Source: Liolophura sinensis
Lineage: Eukaryota > Mollusca > Polyplacophora > Chitonida > Chitonidae
NCBI RefSeq assembly: GCF_032854445.1
Contig: NC_088300.1
Coordinates: 48,954,984-49,018,983 of the forward strand
Length of the DNA: 64,000 nt
Reading direction: 5' to 3'
Part shown: positions 30,321-43,000 of the stretch, one piece after another
Layout of the letters: the number at the start of each line of letters is the position of its first letter
Numbering within the stretch: the stretch's first letter is position 1
The notes under the pieces: generated by a model
The model's database searches: none
What the model was told of the DNA's origin: nothing
The model's input: only the letters and a program-made list of their open reading frames with translations
Translations under genes and position numbers: made by a program

Positions 30321-33300
30321 GATTATATTTTGAACGTACAGGCCTACATGTATATTCATCTACTGGTAACTTTCCAATAGGGAATTCCCCTATATGCCAG
30401 GACTTGCCCAGACTTGTTTCGCTTACAGCCTAGATCAGAACAGTAATACAAACAAATCCAGGTTAACAGGAGATTATCTGCACAAATACAGATTGCTTGG
30501 GAAAGCTAGATAGGTCTGTAAACTGAGCGATATGTCCTCTCTTGTTAACTGTCCTTCGTGACCTAGATTGTGGATGAATGAAAGTTGGCCCGGTCTGACC
30601 TAGTTGTTATTACCTTATAAGGCACACCGAGCCTCCCGTCGTAGTTTGATTGGCTCAAAGTTATGACGCTTCATGTGCGAGTTGTTGGCGGTTGGGGATC
30701 ATGACAGGACATGTTCAGACAAGTTGAACAAGTGGTTAGATCCTAACGCCGCTCGGCATTGTTTCCTTTATGTTACCGCTTCATAAAAGCACAGCGTGAG
30801 ATAGTGTCATTCATTAATCCATGGAAGGTAGGTCTAATTTGATAATCCTTACTTTTTGTAACCCAAGACAACGGTTTTTTTTTTCTCCACAACTCTGGAC
30901 AATTTCTACGCTATGCTTTTTTGGCTTAATAACACGTCTGTATAAGAGGACAAGTAAGAGTTTCTATAAATAGCTCCGTGTTGTGGAGTCTGGGTGGGTG
31001 AAGCTGATTCAATCACGATGTTAAACATCTTCTCGGATTTTTGCCATGGCAACACCACCCCACGTCAAGGAGGATAGCTGTTCCCTGGAACCTTGCTCAA
31101 GTCACTTTTGACAAAAGTTCAGCATAGGGCGGTTTGTGTTCCGCCTGTTTTATTGAATGGATTTCACAATTCACAACTGCACTGCCTGAAGTTCGCAAGT
31201 AGAAAAAGTTTGTAGCTTTTATTCTAAGTCATCAAGTGCGTTAAATCTGCACGAATGGCGTTAATAATATAGGTATTACAATCGGCTATTGTGCGGCAAG
31301 TTGTGATTAGCACGTGATACCTTATTACATTATTAGGCGTATTCGACCCATTCAGGCGTGTAATGTATTACCGAATCGACCACGTGTGGTATATTACTGA
31401 CTCCATTAAGTGGTGTAATATATTACTGAATCTAATTACACGTTTATACATGTACTGTTGTATATTACTGGCTTGGTAACGGCTTTACGTCAGGGAGTTA
31501 GTGGTTACCTGATTAGACAGGGTGGTTTCACCCAGAAAGTATGCGTTTACCACTTAAGCCATTGACCATTGTATATTCCACGAGGCCGTGTGTTCGGCTC
31601 CAACAACTGCTGAGTTGGCTGTACTTTTGGAAGTTGTTGATGTGTCTTGCGAGGTGGGATAATTTCTCAGGCCGTGCCTGATTTCATCGCCTTATTTACC
31701 TGACTGTCGCAATATTCTTGAGGAAGTCGACAGTTATCAAATTATCCAGTAAATAAATATGTACCGATTTAATGACGGATTTATACACGGAAACTCTTCA
31801 ACTGACACCATTGGTTAACAAATTTAAGCATATATATGGTGAATGGGTTTTACTGCAAAATGTAAGATTAAATATCGTGAATACTCTTAAGAAAGCAGTA
31901 ACCCTACTATACAATTAGAGCGAGATAAAGTGAGTTTCCCTTTTAAATCAGTCGCTCATGACGAAGTTATGCAGATGTTATCTTATAAGCTAAAAACAAA
32001 CTCTTACACAATTAGTTTTCACACCAAGCTGAACCCACACACATTCCAATACGGCTATAAGCTATTTATGTGATATCCATGTAAGATACATTTACAAATT
32101 ACGACACGCTTTTCCACCGTGCCATCGTGTTTGGGATCCTCTTAATCAATTTCATACCTTATTCGTCCATTCTTTTACGTAAATTCCCACATCTACATAC
32201 ATTATACCGCTGACTTTTTCTTCCATGCATTCACCTATTGCATACCGTACAAGTATGTCTTTATCGGATATACATTTTCTACACTGTAAACAAAGCAAGT
32301 AAATAAGCAAGTATATACAATTGATAACTTCTATATACCCACTTCGGACATCGACCAACTTGTCTTTCCTTTTATAATCTGACCACTGTTAAATAAATAT
32401 AAAATAAAATAAGGTGCCATTTTAAGTAACGACTATATGCAGAGATATCCTTCGATATTCCTGAACGTTCTTCCACTCAGAACCCACACAAAGTCCAAAG
32501 TCACGTCTGCTCGATACGTCTTCATAAACTACGCTTAACACCGGTCTCCGTCGGTCCTAGAGACGCCCCCAGGCTTGTATTTATGCCTACAGCATGGGAA
32601 TTACACCTAAAGCTTCCTGCGCGATTGTCAGAAATAGATGATGTTAATGATATAAACAATCCATCAACTATCTATCCACGTCAATGTTTCTTTTCCACTT
32701 GTTTTTCGTCCCAAGCGAATGTGTAGACACTTGCCTCCTATATTTGTTTTGTGTGTGCATATATACGACGGGATGTGAATTAATCGACAGTATCAACGGA
32801 AAGAGACTTTTGTGTAAGCTTAAGTCCAGACAGGGATCTGCCTCCCATGCACACAGACAGACGTGGACCAAGGAGCAGCTAAAAACGCTCGGTCAGAAAC
32901 AGACGGACATTGCATGCATTGTATTCGCACCCTGGGTACAGTCACGAGTTCGAATCTGAACACCTCCTGTCTGTCAATGATTGGGTGGTAAGTTTGAGTG
33001 ACAATCTCAATTCTCCGTTTAACCCTCTCTGTGTATACAGTAAATGACATGCCATGGAGTTTTTATCCATGGCTAAGTTGTACATTTTTGCCTGACTGAG
33101 AGTTCTGTTGATCTTGGAAAAGAGTTTTGAGGTTTCTTTGGCTGGTAAAATAATATTCTGTACTGGAAAAATGTAGGTACCAGAAGCAAAACTAATAGAT
33201 TATTATCTTTTTTGAGTATATATTTAATGTGCAAATATTGTGTTTACCGTACAAAGTTTGGCACGAATAACAGTCTCACTATAAGGAAACTGTGCTTGTG

Positions 33301-36300
33301 TGCACACAGGTATAGGCCTATATAGCAGCAATACGCGTTTGTTTGTTTGTTTCGACTGCACGTGTACACGACATCGAATGGCAGTTTTAAGAATATTTCA
33401 TTTATTTGCAAAGAAATGACGTACATACGAGTTTGAATACTATAAAGTTTCCAGTAATCATATACTACTTCAATACTGCAGTTTCCTGTTGAAAGACCTA
33501 CCACAGAACTGTTTTATATACATCAATCGATCTCAATTTTATCGAATCGGCGGGTAAGTTTTTACACAGAAACAAGTCATTCGTTGGTCAGCATAATTTA
33601 GAGTCTATTCCATGGCTCGGGATTTAAGGGACAGCACTGGACGTCACAGTAAACAGAAGTGTAGTTACATGTGGCATTATGTCTGTTGTTTTCGGCTTCA
33701 GTGGTACTTCAATGAGAGGAGATACTCGCTGCAATGAGATCACATGAACATTTGCCTTATGTTATTCTATGTGATGCTTAAAAATATTTCTCACATAATA
33801 TACCACTGTGGTCAGAAAACTGGACAGAGCCATATATATATGGAAGCCGTCAGATGTCTAACAAACATCCTGACGTAAAGCTACAGTCGGTCAATAGGGA
33901 TCAGGCGATCCCATTGGTCAACGGCCAGCTGTTAGCGAGCATAAACTGAATGAATAATCATGGCTTAACGCCACCTATGGCCTTCGATGTGAAAAAGAGA
34001 ACATCTGAAACCAAACGAAAATTGATGGTCATATTTAAAGCAAGCTATAAAAACAACAACTTAAAAGTTAAAATTCACGTCCAAAAATTTCTTCAGTTAA
34101 AATTCATGTCGAAAACCATAATTAAAACAGTTATTACATTTTATGATACTTACCAGTGGATCACGGACTTAGAAAGTGAGGCCCCATCAGAATAACGTAA
34201 TAATTAAGAAAGAAAGTTATATTAGGTACGCCAGGCCTTGACAGCCGTCATTCCTGCTTGTATACACTTGCATGCACGGGCCAATGTCTATAGAGTCAGT
34301 TTATGTAAGGACCTAGCAGAAACTTTTACACAATACAGGCCTATTGATTACTGAATATGAATTTGATGTTTTTCTCGTTGAATGTTGAAGCTAGCAGGCA
34401 GCTCTCTTCTTCTTTTGCCATGGCTCGTATGTATATGTGCTCATCGTTCATCATTTGCACGCAAGTCTTGTGTCCACTTGTTTACAGGCATGCACACGCA
34501 ATGACCGGAAATATATACCCATATGAAGCTCTTCATAAGGAATTCCAGTGTGATGAGGATGTTATTGGATATAAACAACCACTAAGAAACAGTAGTAGTG
34601 CAAAGTTCCTCAGATGGTTTAATAAAATTCTCGACGGCTTTCTGAAGTACTGCAGAGATTACTGATAAAAGGCAGATACTGACAAGCAGCTATGTAGGTT
34701 TGTATCCACTGGTGTGGAATTTTGGTCCTAAATGTAAATTATGATGCATATTATTATCTGTGAAACATTTTAAATTTCGTGTCTCACAGTTATATATGCT
34801 ATGTACAAAGTTTAAATTACATTATAATCCGATTAGTTAATTTGATATGTGAAGACATTCGCCCGTGTTTGGATGAAGAAAACGTGACCAAGTCGGCGGG
34901 ATAACCTGACCATTTCTAGACTGTAAGTCGACATAAGCTCAAACCAGGAGCAGTATAATGGTCTACAGTGAACAACGTTTATTCGGTCGCTATTGGAGGA
35001 ATTCGCGCCTACTGCAGCATTTATAAGGGCATGTTATTCATGCCATGGCGTCGATATATGCCACAAGTATTTATTTTAGAGAATAGTTTATCGTTTAAAG
35101 TTATAAGATTGTGCAACGTGCATATGCAGCGCTCTTAATTCCCGAATTCCGCATTACCCGGGGTTCGATATATAGGCTAGGGCTCTATCAAACTGTTTTT
35201 CATCGGTTAGGTGCTTACTACTCTCTACAACACACTATATAAGTTCCAGCAAACGAAGGCTACAAATATCTGCCAGAGGAGACTAGATGCTTACATGCAT
35301 GAACAGTCGAGCCACAATTAACCAATGAGGTCGGGCGTTCAAACCCAAGTGGTATTTTGTGAAGGTATAGTGCACCGTTTCCTCCACACACAGATATTAA
35401 TTGTTGAACACTGCTGAGTTCAACATTTCAAACATTATGCATGTATGTCTAAATGCAATGTTTTCAATGTCCCTGAATTGTTTCATGGTTCGATGATATG
35501 CCCTCGCGATATGGCTGAAATACTTTCAATGTGATCTCATTTTGTTTTATAATTTAATCATTCTGATGGCTCAGTCTTCCCCTCAATGCAATCTGTCGGT
35601 GTTTTTTGTTACCTGCATTGGATTACTACACGTCTTTGGGGTCTCAGGCAGGATAGCTGTCCCCAGCTGTACCGGTTACCTCCTCCACTGAATCTGCAAG
35701 AGTGGGGTATGGGAGATATTCTGTTTTTGTGAATATTTCTGCGTTCACCCAGTGAAAATTTCCGATTGTAAAGATGGCTGTTTGTTCTGTACTTATATTT
35801 CTAACCTTTCCAGGCCTGTGCTAAATTATTCTTGCTGTGTGAGGAAGTAAGTTTGATGGAACAGCCAGTTCAGCCCGAGACTGAATTGAAGCTTCAAATT
35901 TTAACAGCTGTGCTATCTGAGCGTAAATATAGAAACAGGGGAATTTTATAATTTCACCAGCGGCCTATTGAGTCACGTTTATATTTAGACAGCCCCAGAC
36001 TATAAGGTCAATGGAGGATCGTACTGATTCATGCTGACCGTGGGTTTGGGCGGGACCTCAACGAGGTTTCTTTAGGGTCACGTGGTTTGAGCTATATGTA
36101 GTAGGAACGTAATAGGTACGTCTTTATCGCAACAGTAGCGTTTATTCAGTTGAACTGTTGGATGAATGATAAGCAGACCTATTGCATCAGCTTGTTTAGC
36201 CTGTCTTTTACAGGTTAAATTGACGGAGAGGTATGAATTCTAGCCATTGTCTAAAGCCAGGGAAAGCAGTCTGGAAATAATATCATATATTGCTAAACAT

Positions 36301-36598
36301 AATATGCTTGTAACTTCATTAATTTGACCTGAAAGAAGACGTCACTGAAACAAGATTTGAGGAAACCTGATCATAGTAGCTGTGTTGATCCCCTAGTTCA
36401 GATCTAATCATAATAAAGGAGCATAAATGAACACGTTTTTTTTAAGCCCAAATATATACTGTAATCTTTTCGTTTTCTTCGACAAGTGTGGCCAACTTTC
36501 AATTGCCAATCTGCTTGCTGTTTTATTTTTATGTTTCTTACTTGAATTTTGAATTATTTTAGGGTTTGATACTCACAGTTCTATACTTGTGTTATCAG
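30321..36598. other. Intergenic or 5' non-coding sequence, no gene recognised
   Basis: Six kilobases without a protein-like frame. It must contain at least one 5' non-coding exon of the TNF-receptor-like gene, because the 36599 exon begins at an acceptor, but that exon could not be placed. 31355-31475 holds a short repeat. An open frame at 34357-34665 encodes a leader-like segment but has no other support. Confidence 0.45.
31345..31475. repeat. Short degenerate tandem repeat around GTATATTACTG
   Basis: Four loosely spaced units (26-45 bases apart) share G-GTAATRTATTAC[CT]GAATC or GTATATTACTG: near 31360, 31389, 31412 and 31453. The words CACGTG and ATTACACG are interspersed. No function is evident. 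Confidence 0.5.
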
Positions 36599-37079
36599 GT
36601 TCGATGTGTCTGCCTTGACAAGATGAAGAGCGAAATCATTTTACCTATCATTTTTACCCTCACCGTGGCAGTGGCAGTGGCAGAGGGCGAAGTTTACAGA
36701 AAGCGACAGTGCAAAACGGGCAAATATTTCGATACTTCCATTAAACGGTGCAAACTTTGTTCAATTTGTCCACAAGACCAAATCGTTCGTATACCGTGTG
36801 GTGGCACCAGTGACGTTCTTTGTGGCGATTTTACGGAATTCAGTGAATTTAATCAACATGCAGGACAGGGTTTGGTTCAAAACACGACCTTGGCTAACAG
36901 AGACAATCAGCACAACCAACAGGACACGCTGTCGCCACAGCCTGGCTGGATAAACATGACAGTGGTCATTGTTTTGTCTCTAATTGTAGCATTTTTAACA
37001 TTTGGTGCCCTGACATTCTATTTATGGCGCAAAAGGCAGGCGGGTACCAAGGAGATCACCACCGTTGTCTACCAAATAG
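36599..37079 (+). CDS. TNF-receptor-superfamily-like protein: signal peptide, one cysteine-rich domain, transmembrane segment (internal exon carrying the start codon)
   Basis: The exon begins at an acceptor (TTATCAG, 36598) and the likely start ATG is at 36623. The earlier in-frame ATG at 36566 would be in the intron. Residues 1-20 form a signal peptide (IILPIIFTLTVAVAVA). Residues 30-67 carry six cysteines (30, 43, 46, 49, 59, 67) in a TNF-receptor-type repeat: GKYFDTSIKRCKLC, then CPQDQIVRIPCG and DVLCG. A 40-residue stalk has N-glycosylation sites at N87 and N111. One hydrophobic helix (about 112-134, VVIVLSLIVAFLTFGALTFY) is followed by a basic stop-transfer WRKRQ. The exon ends ATA G|GTAAGG in phase 1. 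A single repeat recalls BCMA, Fn14 and insect Wengen/Grindelwald. Ligand and signalling partners are unknown. The probable end of the protein is at 61493-61761. Confidence 0.8.
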
Positions 37080-40000
37080 GTAAGGTCATTGATTTCTGTG
37101 ATACGTTTATAAGTCCGATTAATTCGCGATCAACCATTTTGCAGTCTGCAATTTTCTTCCGCTGAAAACAAGATTTTCTTTCTTTTAACCAGCTAATGTT
37201 TTCCGCCCATCAGATTTGTAGTTTGTCAGAAACAGTTTTTTGTCATTCTGTCACACGACAATCACCTGCTCTTAGTGATCTTCCTGGTAACCAAGATTTT
37301 TAACTTCCCTTAAACCATTGTCAGGTCGTTAGGCTTTTAAAGACTGAGACTTTCTCCACGGTTATTATCTGCTCGTTCAAGCCAATCTCCTGTGTTCTTC
37401 GCGCAGTCGCAAACCGCCTCATTGTCACGCGCAGCGAGTTCACGCGGGGAATCGGAAGGGGCGTTGATAACAGATTATTCCGTGCGTGAAGAAAGTTGAT
37501 CTGCCTCCCTGCTCTTCCTCGCAATCCTGTGTGGTCCAGTTTTATTTTCCCACTAATCTCGGTGTTCAGAAAACGCTATAATTAAGCATGCACGTGGTAG
37601 TCAGTAAAGAAATCCATGCCAAGATTCCAAATGTTGCCACCTGTTACCTTATTGTACAGTCAATCCTTCCAATATTAGACTGGCTCTATACAACATCATA
37701 TTATGAGAACAAGTGGGTTGTTTTAGCCGTCACTCGCAACATTATACCTAAGATGAGTCTTTGCTTAATTATTTCAGCTTTTAGGATGTACCTGTAGGAT
37801 ATGCTGGAATTTTAATACCTTTAATACCCTAAATGACCATAAATTTCGTTCATGACTAGCTTGCCCATTTTTCCTGATTATGGGAATTATATTGATTTTA
37901 GAAAAGTGTTTTGAGGTTTGCTTAGAAAATGGTATGATATTCTCCTCGAAAATTGTAAGTTACAGCACCAAAAAGTCATATTTTGTGACATTTATTTGCC
38001 TCTAGAAATGCACTTTTACATCCTGTAGGGTATATAGAATACATATACAAGTGTGACTGTATATTGTCAGAATAAGCGCAGTTAGAAAGAGTTAGTACAA
38101 AGTTGATACAAAGTATTTGGTACATTACCAGTTAATGTTTCGTAAGGGAAATGAAGTATGAAGTTTGCTGGAATAAGATGAAGAAGTAGAAATATGTCAG
38201 GGTATCTTATTTTTATGAAAAGAGATTAATTTATCAATGATGATGTTCAGTGTTTGGCACTCTGAGTATTCACATCTGAAAAGATGAGAAAGGTATTTCA
38301 AAAATATCATTGTCAATAATACAGCATATGTTCAGTTGAATGATTTAGTACATTGGGCCTGCCTATGATTAGTATGAATGGTGAAGGGGTAAGTTTGATA
38401 CGCAAACGTTGAGTGTTGATGTACTAAAGCAAACAAAGAGACACTGAGTCATCAAATAATTGATATTCATCCAAAAATACATGAGTTACATGTATGGAAA
38501 ATGATTTATAAATATTTTCTCAAGGATTTAAGAAGGTTGTGTTTGGACATGAGTTTGTCACGTTTTCATCCATGCGAGGTATTCCCTCATTATCTAAGCT
38601 GAACTGTTATCTGACAGTGTAATAAGGACACTGGTTAGTATGCATATTTTTCACATAACTTATGCATTTGACTGTTGCCATCAGCTGGTTGCATAAATTA
38701 GAAAGCTTGATCTACCACACTGATATTAGTGTTTAATGAGTCATACAAATCTCTTCCTGAAATAAAATCATTAAATAAGATGATTTTTCTTTGATAAAGG
38801 TGAATTTCTATCAGTAAAAACAGGGCTTTAGAATTTAAACACAGGAAATTAAAAGTGACATTATTTAAGTAAATAAGCTTTTTATTGGATTGTTTTGAGA
38901 TTCTCAGCAGATTATAAAGGAAGTGACTAAAGTAAGTGAATTATATGCATGAGCAAGTTGTTATGTAATGAATGTTATTCATAGTGGGTTTTATTAGTAA
39001 TTTTAATAAAATCATTTTGTGGGAAATTATACAAACTGGGACAATTCAACATTTATTCTTTCCAGTTTTTATTTTGAGTTAAACTGATAGAAATTGTATC
39101 TGAGGATAAACTTTTGTCTATCTCTGATGATGTATTGAATCTGTCTTACTATTTCATAAGTTTTTCATGTATACTTCATGTAAATTCATGAATTGCTGTT
39201 ATTCCTCAAATGGCAATCACTGTGAATATTTTCATTCTGCGATAGCTGTCAGGTTTCTGGGTGGTGGAAACCAGCAAGAACTCTGACAAAACTTCCACAT
39301 TTTGCCAAGTACCTGACAAGCGAACTGTCTACATTTTATTTTTAATAATTGCTTCAATCTGTTTGAAACCCAAACGGTGCGGGTCTGCTGAAAACAATAT
39401 GGGACAAATCTTAAGACAAATTTTAAATCAATACCCAAGCATTAATCTTCTGAAGAAAAAAGAAAAACAAACTACAAAACAGAACATTGCTAATTCTTAC
39501 GATCCATTCTATCGAGGTGCATGAACTATTCACTAAATTTTACAGCAGGATGTAGGGCAGTTAAACCTTTATATCGAGACTGCTAACGCTGAATATCGCT
39601 GAAGAGCCCTCTTCATGGAAGGATCGCCCACTTCCTTTAGAAAAGCTCAGCCCAAATATAAAGCTGATGCAATGGTGGTGGCCTATTTGCTGACATAGAT
39701 CTCTGGCTAAACAGAAACATGTGGTTCATGTTGCCAACACCAAAAACATCTAAAGTGCTTTTACAAGGGGGGTAGTTTGCAATCAGTGTTTATATAAGTA
39801 CCTCAAAGCAGGGTCCTATTTGTCGCAGTTACATACTCAGCAGGATTTCATGATTCAGACCTAGAGTTTTTTCTCCGTTAGTTGCATTCTTTATACACGT
39901 TTTGACATTCACTGTTGTATGCTGTGTTTCCTGTTACTATAGTCCAGACTCTGTGCCTGTTGTGGCCTGTAAATGGGTGTGTTGCTTCAAATCAAATTGG

Positions 40001-43000
40001 TATTAATCTAATTTGTGGCACGTACATGTATGTCTGGCATTTCATTTGGGTCATCTGTGTTTAGATGGTGGTTTCTGGGAAGAAGACGGTATGGGGTATA
40101 GTTCATAAACCTTGCATTAATGGAAAAAGTATTTATACCCTAAATCTTCAACATTTTTGACCAGTACAACAGTTTCTACCAGTACAACGTTAAGCCTAAT
40201 TTGAAAGCATAGTTCATAAAATATTGAAGACTAAAATGTATTGTTCAGGTAGAAGCACTTATGAATTCCAAAGAAATTCTTAAAAAACCTGTTTGAATCA
40301 GATAATATTCCTCCAATAGTCAAAAACGTGTGCTATATTTGTGGTTGAATTTGTTAAGGATTTATGCTACGGCACACACATTGCACAACTCCAGCTTCCA
40401 GATCTGATGACCTCACCTCTCTGTCATGCTTTTTGCCGAAAGGGATAACAAATCAAGAGAGCAACTCTACCACAACATATTAATTCGAGAAGATACGCTG
40501 CCCAACAGACATATATTATTGAAACAGCATACGTATAGCTACATATGTACAACACTTCAGTGGATTTACTCTGTTAAATATAGGTTGGCAGCATGCATAT
40601 CTCTTGAAACAAGTTTTGCTTCCTTTTTTGCAGTTAGGTATAGTGTTATCATACTCACAATTACATTGTATGAAATAGTAATTTGTCAACAGTACATGCT
40701 GTCCCCTTGTCAGGTTGCGTGCAGGTACATGGAAATTGTGTACAAAGATCTCTGTTTATTTTAAATGGATTATTTACATTGGAGACCATATCTTGACCCA
40801 TGCCCCTGGTCTTTAGATTTTCCCCAGAGTAAGACCCATTTGGCCATGAGGAAAGGGCATCAGAAGGAGAACATCATGGGAGGGTGGGTACAGGACAGGA
40901 AGTGAGGGAGCATGGGCCCAGGTGGGCCTGTGTACTGTTAAACCAGATCAGATTCAGCCCCATCTGGTTTACATTGTAAATGTATGCTGGTCAGTGGAGC
41001 ACAAGCTTGGTGTAAGAGATGGATGAGCTAAAGGGATTTAGAGTCAGGGTGGGGTCTGAAAGACACAGAAGATATTAAAGATCCAGAGAATGGAATATAG
41101 AACTGTATTTCACCCCAAAAGTGCATTTGTTTAGAGGCAAACCAAGGTGATAGAGTATTACTTTTTGGCTAAAATTTGTGTTTTCCCAAACCTCAATATA
41201 CCTTTCTAAGATCAACATAACTCTGAATAACAGATTTTTAGGTCAAATAAGCAGTAATGTGAGAGTGTGGACTCAGAGCAAACCTTGGACACTGAAATGT
41301 ATCAAGATGTGTGAAAACTTGAGAAAATCATTCAGAAGAAAATATGCTGGTTTATCAATGAAAAAACATGTAAAGTCTTTCATTCAAAGGCATAAAAGTT
41401 CTTTAACAACATCATTTTGATGTGTATTTTGTAAACACATTCTTACAACAGGGTTGCAATGCCACCTTTACATTTTTTTCTAGATCTGGCCCAGGTACTG
41501 TCTTTTTATTAGGATGATTAAAGGAGTCAGTTGGTACCGGTACCACAATGAATAATCGCCTGTAGGCTGATATGTCATCTAATCCTCTTGTCGGGCATCA
41601 AAATAACTACAGCAATAAACAGATAGGATCACATTTAGCAAAAGTGTAAATTAAGTATCTTAAAGTATTATATTCCCTTATGGAGTTTGTCCTTTTTTGC
41701 TTTCTGTAACTGATGAGCGCATTTAACACATTTAAGCTGTTCTAGGGAGAAACCATACTGACTACATTAACATTCATTGAGTTTTTATCACCAGTGTGTT
41801 GGAGAAACTCACTAAAAGAAAATTAAATAAGTGGTAGTAATTCTGGCAAAACCTGGCGTATCTATATCTGATTCCATCCTAGCCATCCTCATCTACACCT
41901 GTCCATCAGTTCACTCTGCCCAACCTCAAACTGATCATCCCTCTAAAACCTGCCCTACCCAGCAAATCATGCCTAGTACCCTTAAGAATCCCCCCTAATG
42001 GGTACCCTTCATGAAGAAGTGGGGGGTAAGGATGCTTCCCCATGATATAGCAAAGAGATCATCATTAGTGATAATCTTATACCAGAAAAACCATTTCCTG
42101 GTTGGGCATGTGCAACTCCACGTGTCTTATGTCATACATATGTTATTATAAAAGTGTGCAAATGTGCTTGAGATGAGTTTTGATGTACAGAACACTGTCA
42201 TTTCACAAATGTTGACATAAAACATGCATGCAGATAGCAAAGGAGCAGCTGTTTATGGGTTTTCAGTGTGTGTTTATCAAATGAAGGTGTTGTGAAATTG
42301 ACTTGTGACTTCATTAGATATCATTTCAGTGAAATGATATTTCAGGTTTTCACCCTTTTTTAGGTGTTTTCCAAGTAATTTTTTGGAAATTTGCCAATCC
42401 ACTAATAACCTTTATTGTGGCTTAGATTAAAGAAACAATCAAAATACTTTTTTTTTTCTTCAAGATTTCAGATAATTGTAAGGAAAAATTTTACAACATG
42501 CTATTTAGAAAAAAGTAGGAAAACAAAAACAAAAGAACTGATTGAAAGAGTATTTTTGTTTCCCTTTAATATTTTGCTACGGTTTTAGGGGGTTTGTGGA
42601 TGGTATAGGAATGTCTACCAGAGTCTGCAAATTACCATCTTCTTTCAAGTTTATGGGCTTTTCCTGTGGGAAATAAGCCACCCTGGTCCACCCCACTCCT
42701 CCCAATCCCCTCCCACAGCCATCAGTCCCTCACCACCACTCATCACCTTTAATTACCCTCAGAACCAGGACTAAGGGTGACAGAAGGGCCTGCCTCTGTC
42801 AGCAAGCCCCCATCTTTAGAGTGTGTTAATACCATCCACTCTGAATGCCTGGCACAAATCAGTACATTTGAAAACTAGAGTAAAATCTCTGCTGTGGAAC
42901 GTGAATCCTGGGATTACCCTCTCTTCGGAATACTCTGATCACACATGTAGACTAACGTGACTGATGTAGAACTTCTCACACATTTGCTAAAACCTTTAAG

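Noticed and set aside
32860-32960. tRNA-like B-box word (GAGTTCGAATCTG)
   Set aside because: No A box at the right distance and no foldable acceptor and anticodon arms could be drawn.
34357-34665. 102-codon open frame with a leader-like hydrophobic stretch and a cysteine-containing tail
   Set aside because: No homology, several possible starts, no promoter or poly(A) context, and the hydrophobic part contains several Cys and Arg residues unlike a clean signal peptide. Chance frames of this size are expected in 64 kb.
39261-39524. 87-codon open frame with a hydrophobic segment (ILFLIIASICL) and a lysine-rich end
   Set aside because: Lies in the receptor intron, lacks donor and acceptor sites in a sensible phase, and shows no recognisable family. 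Considered as a secreted peptide precursor but unsupported.
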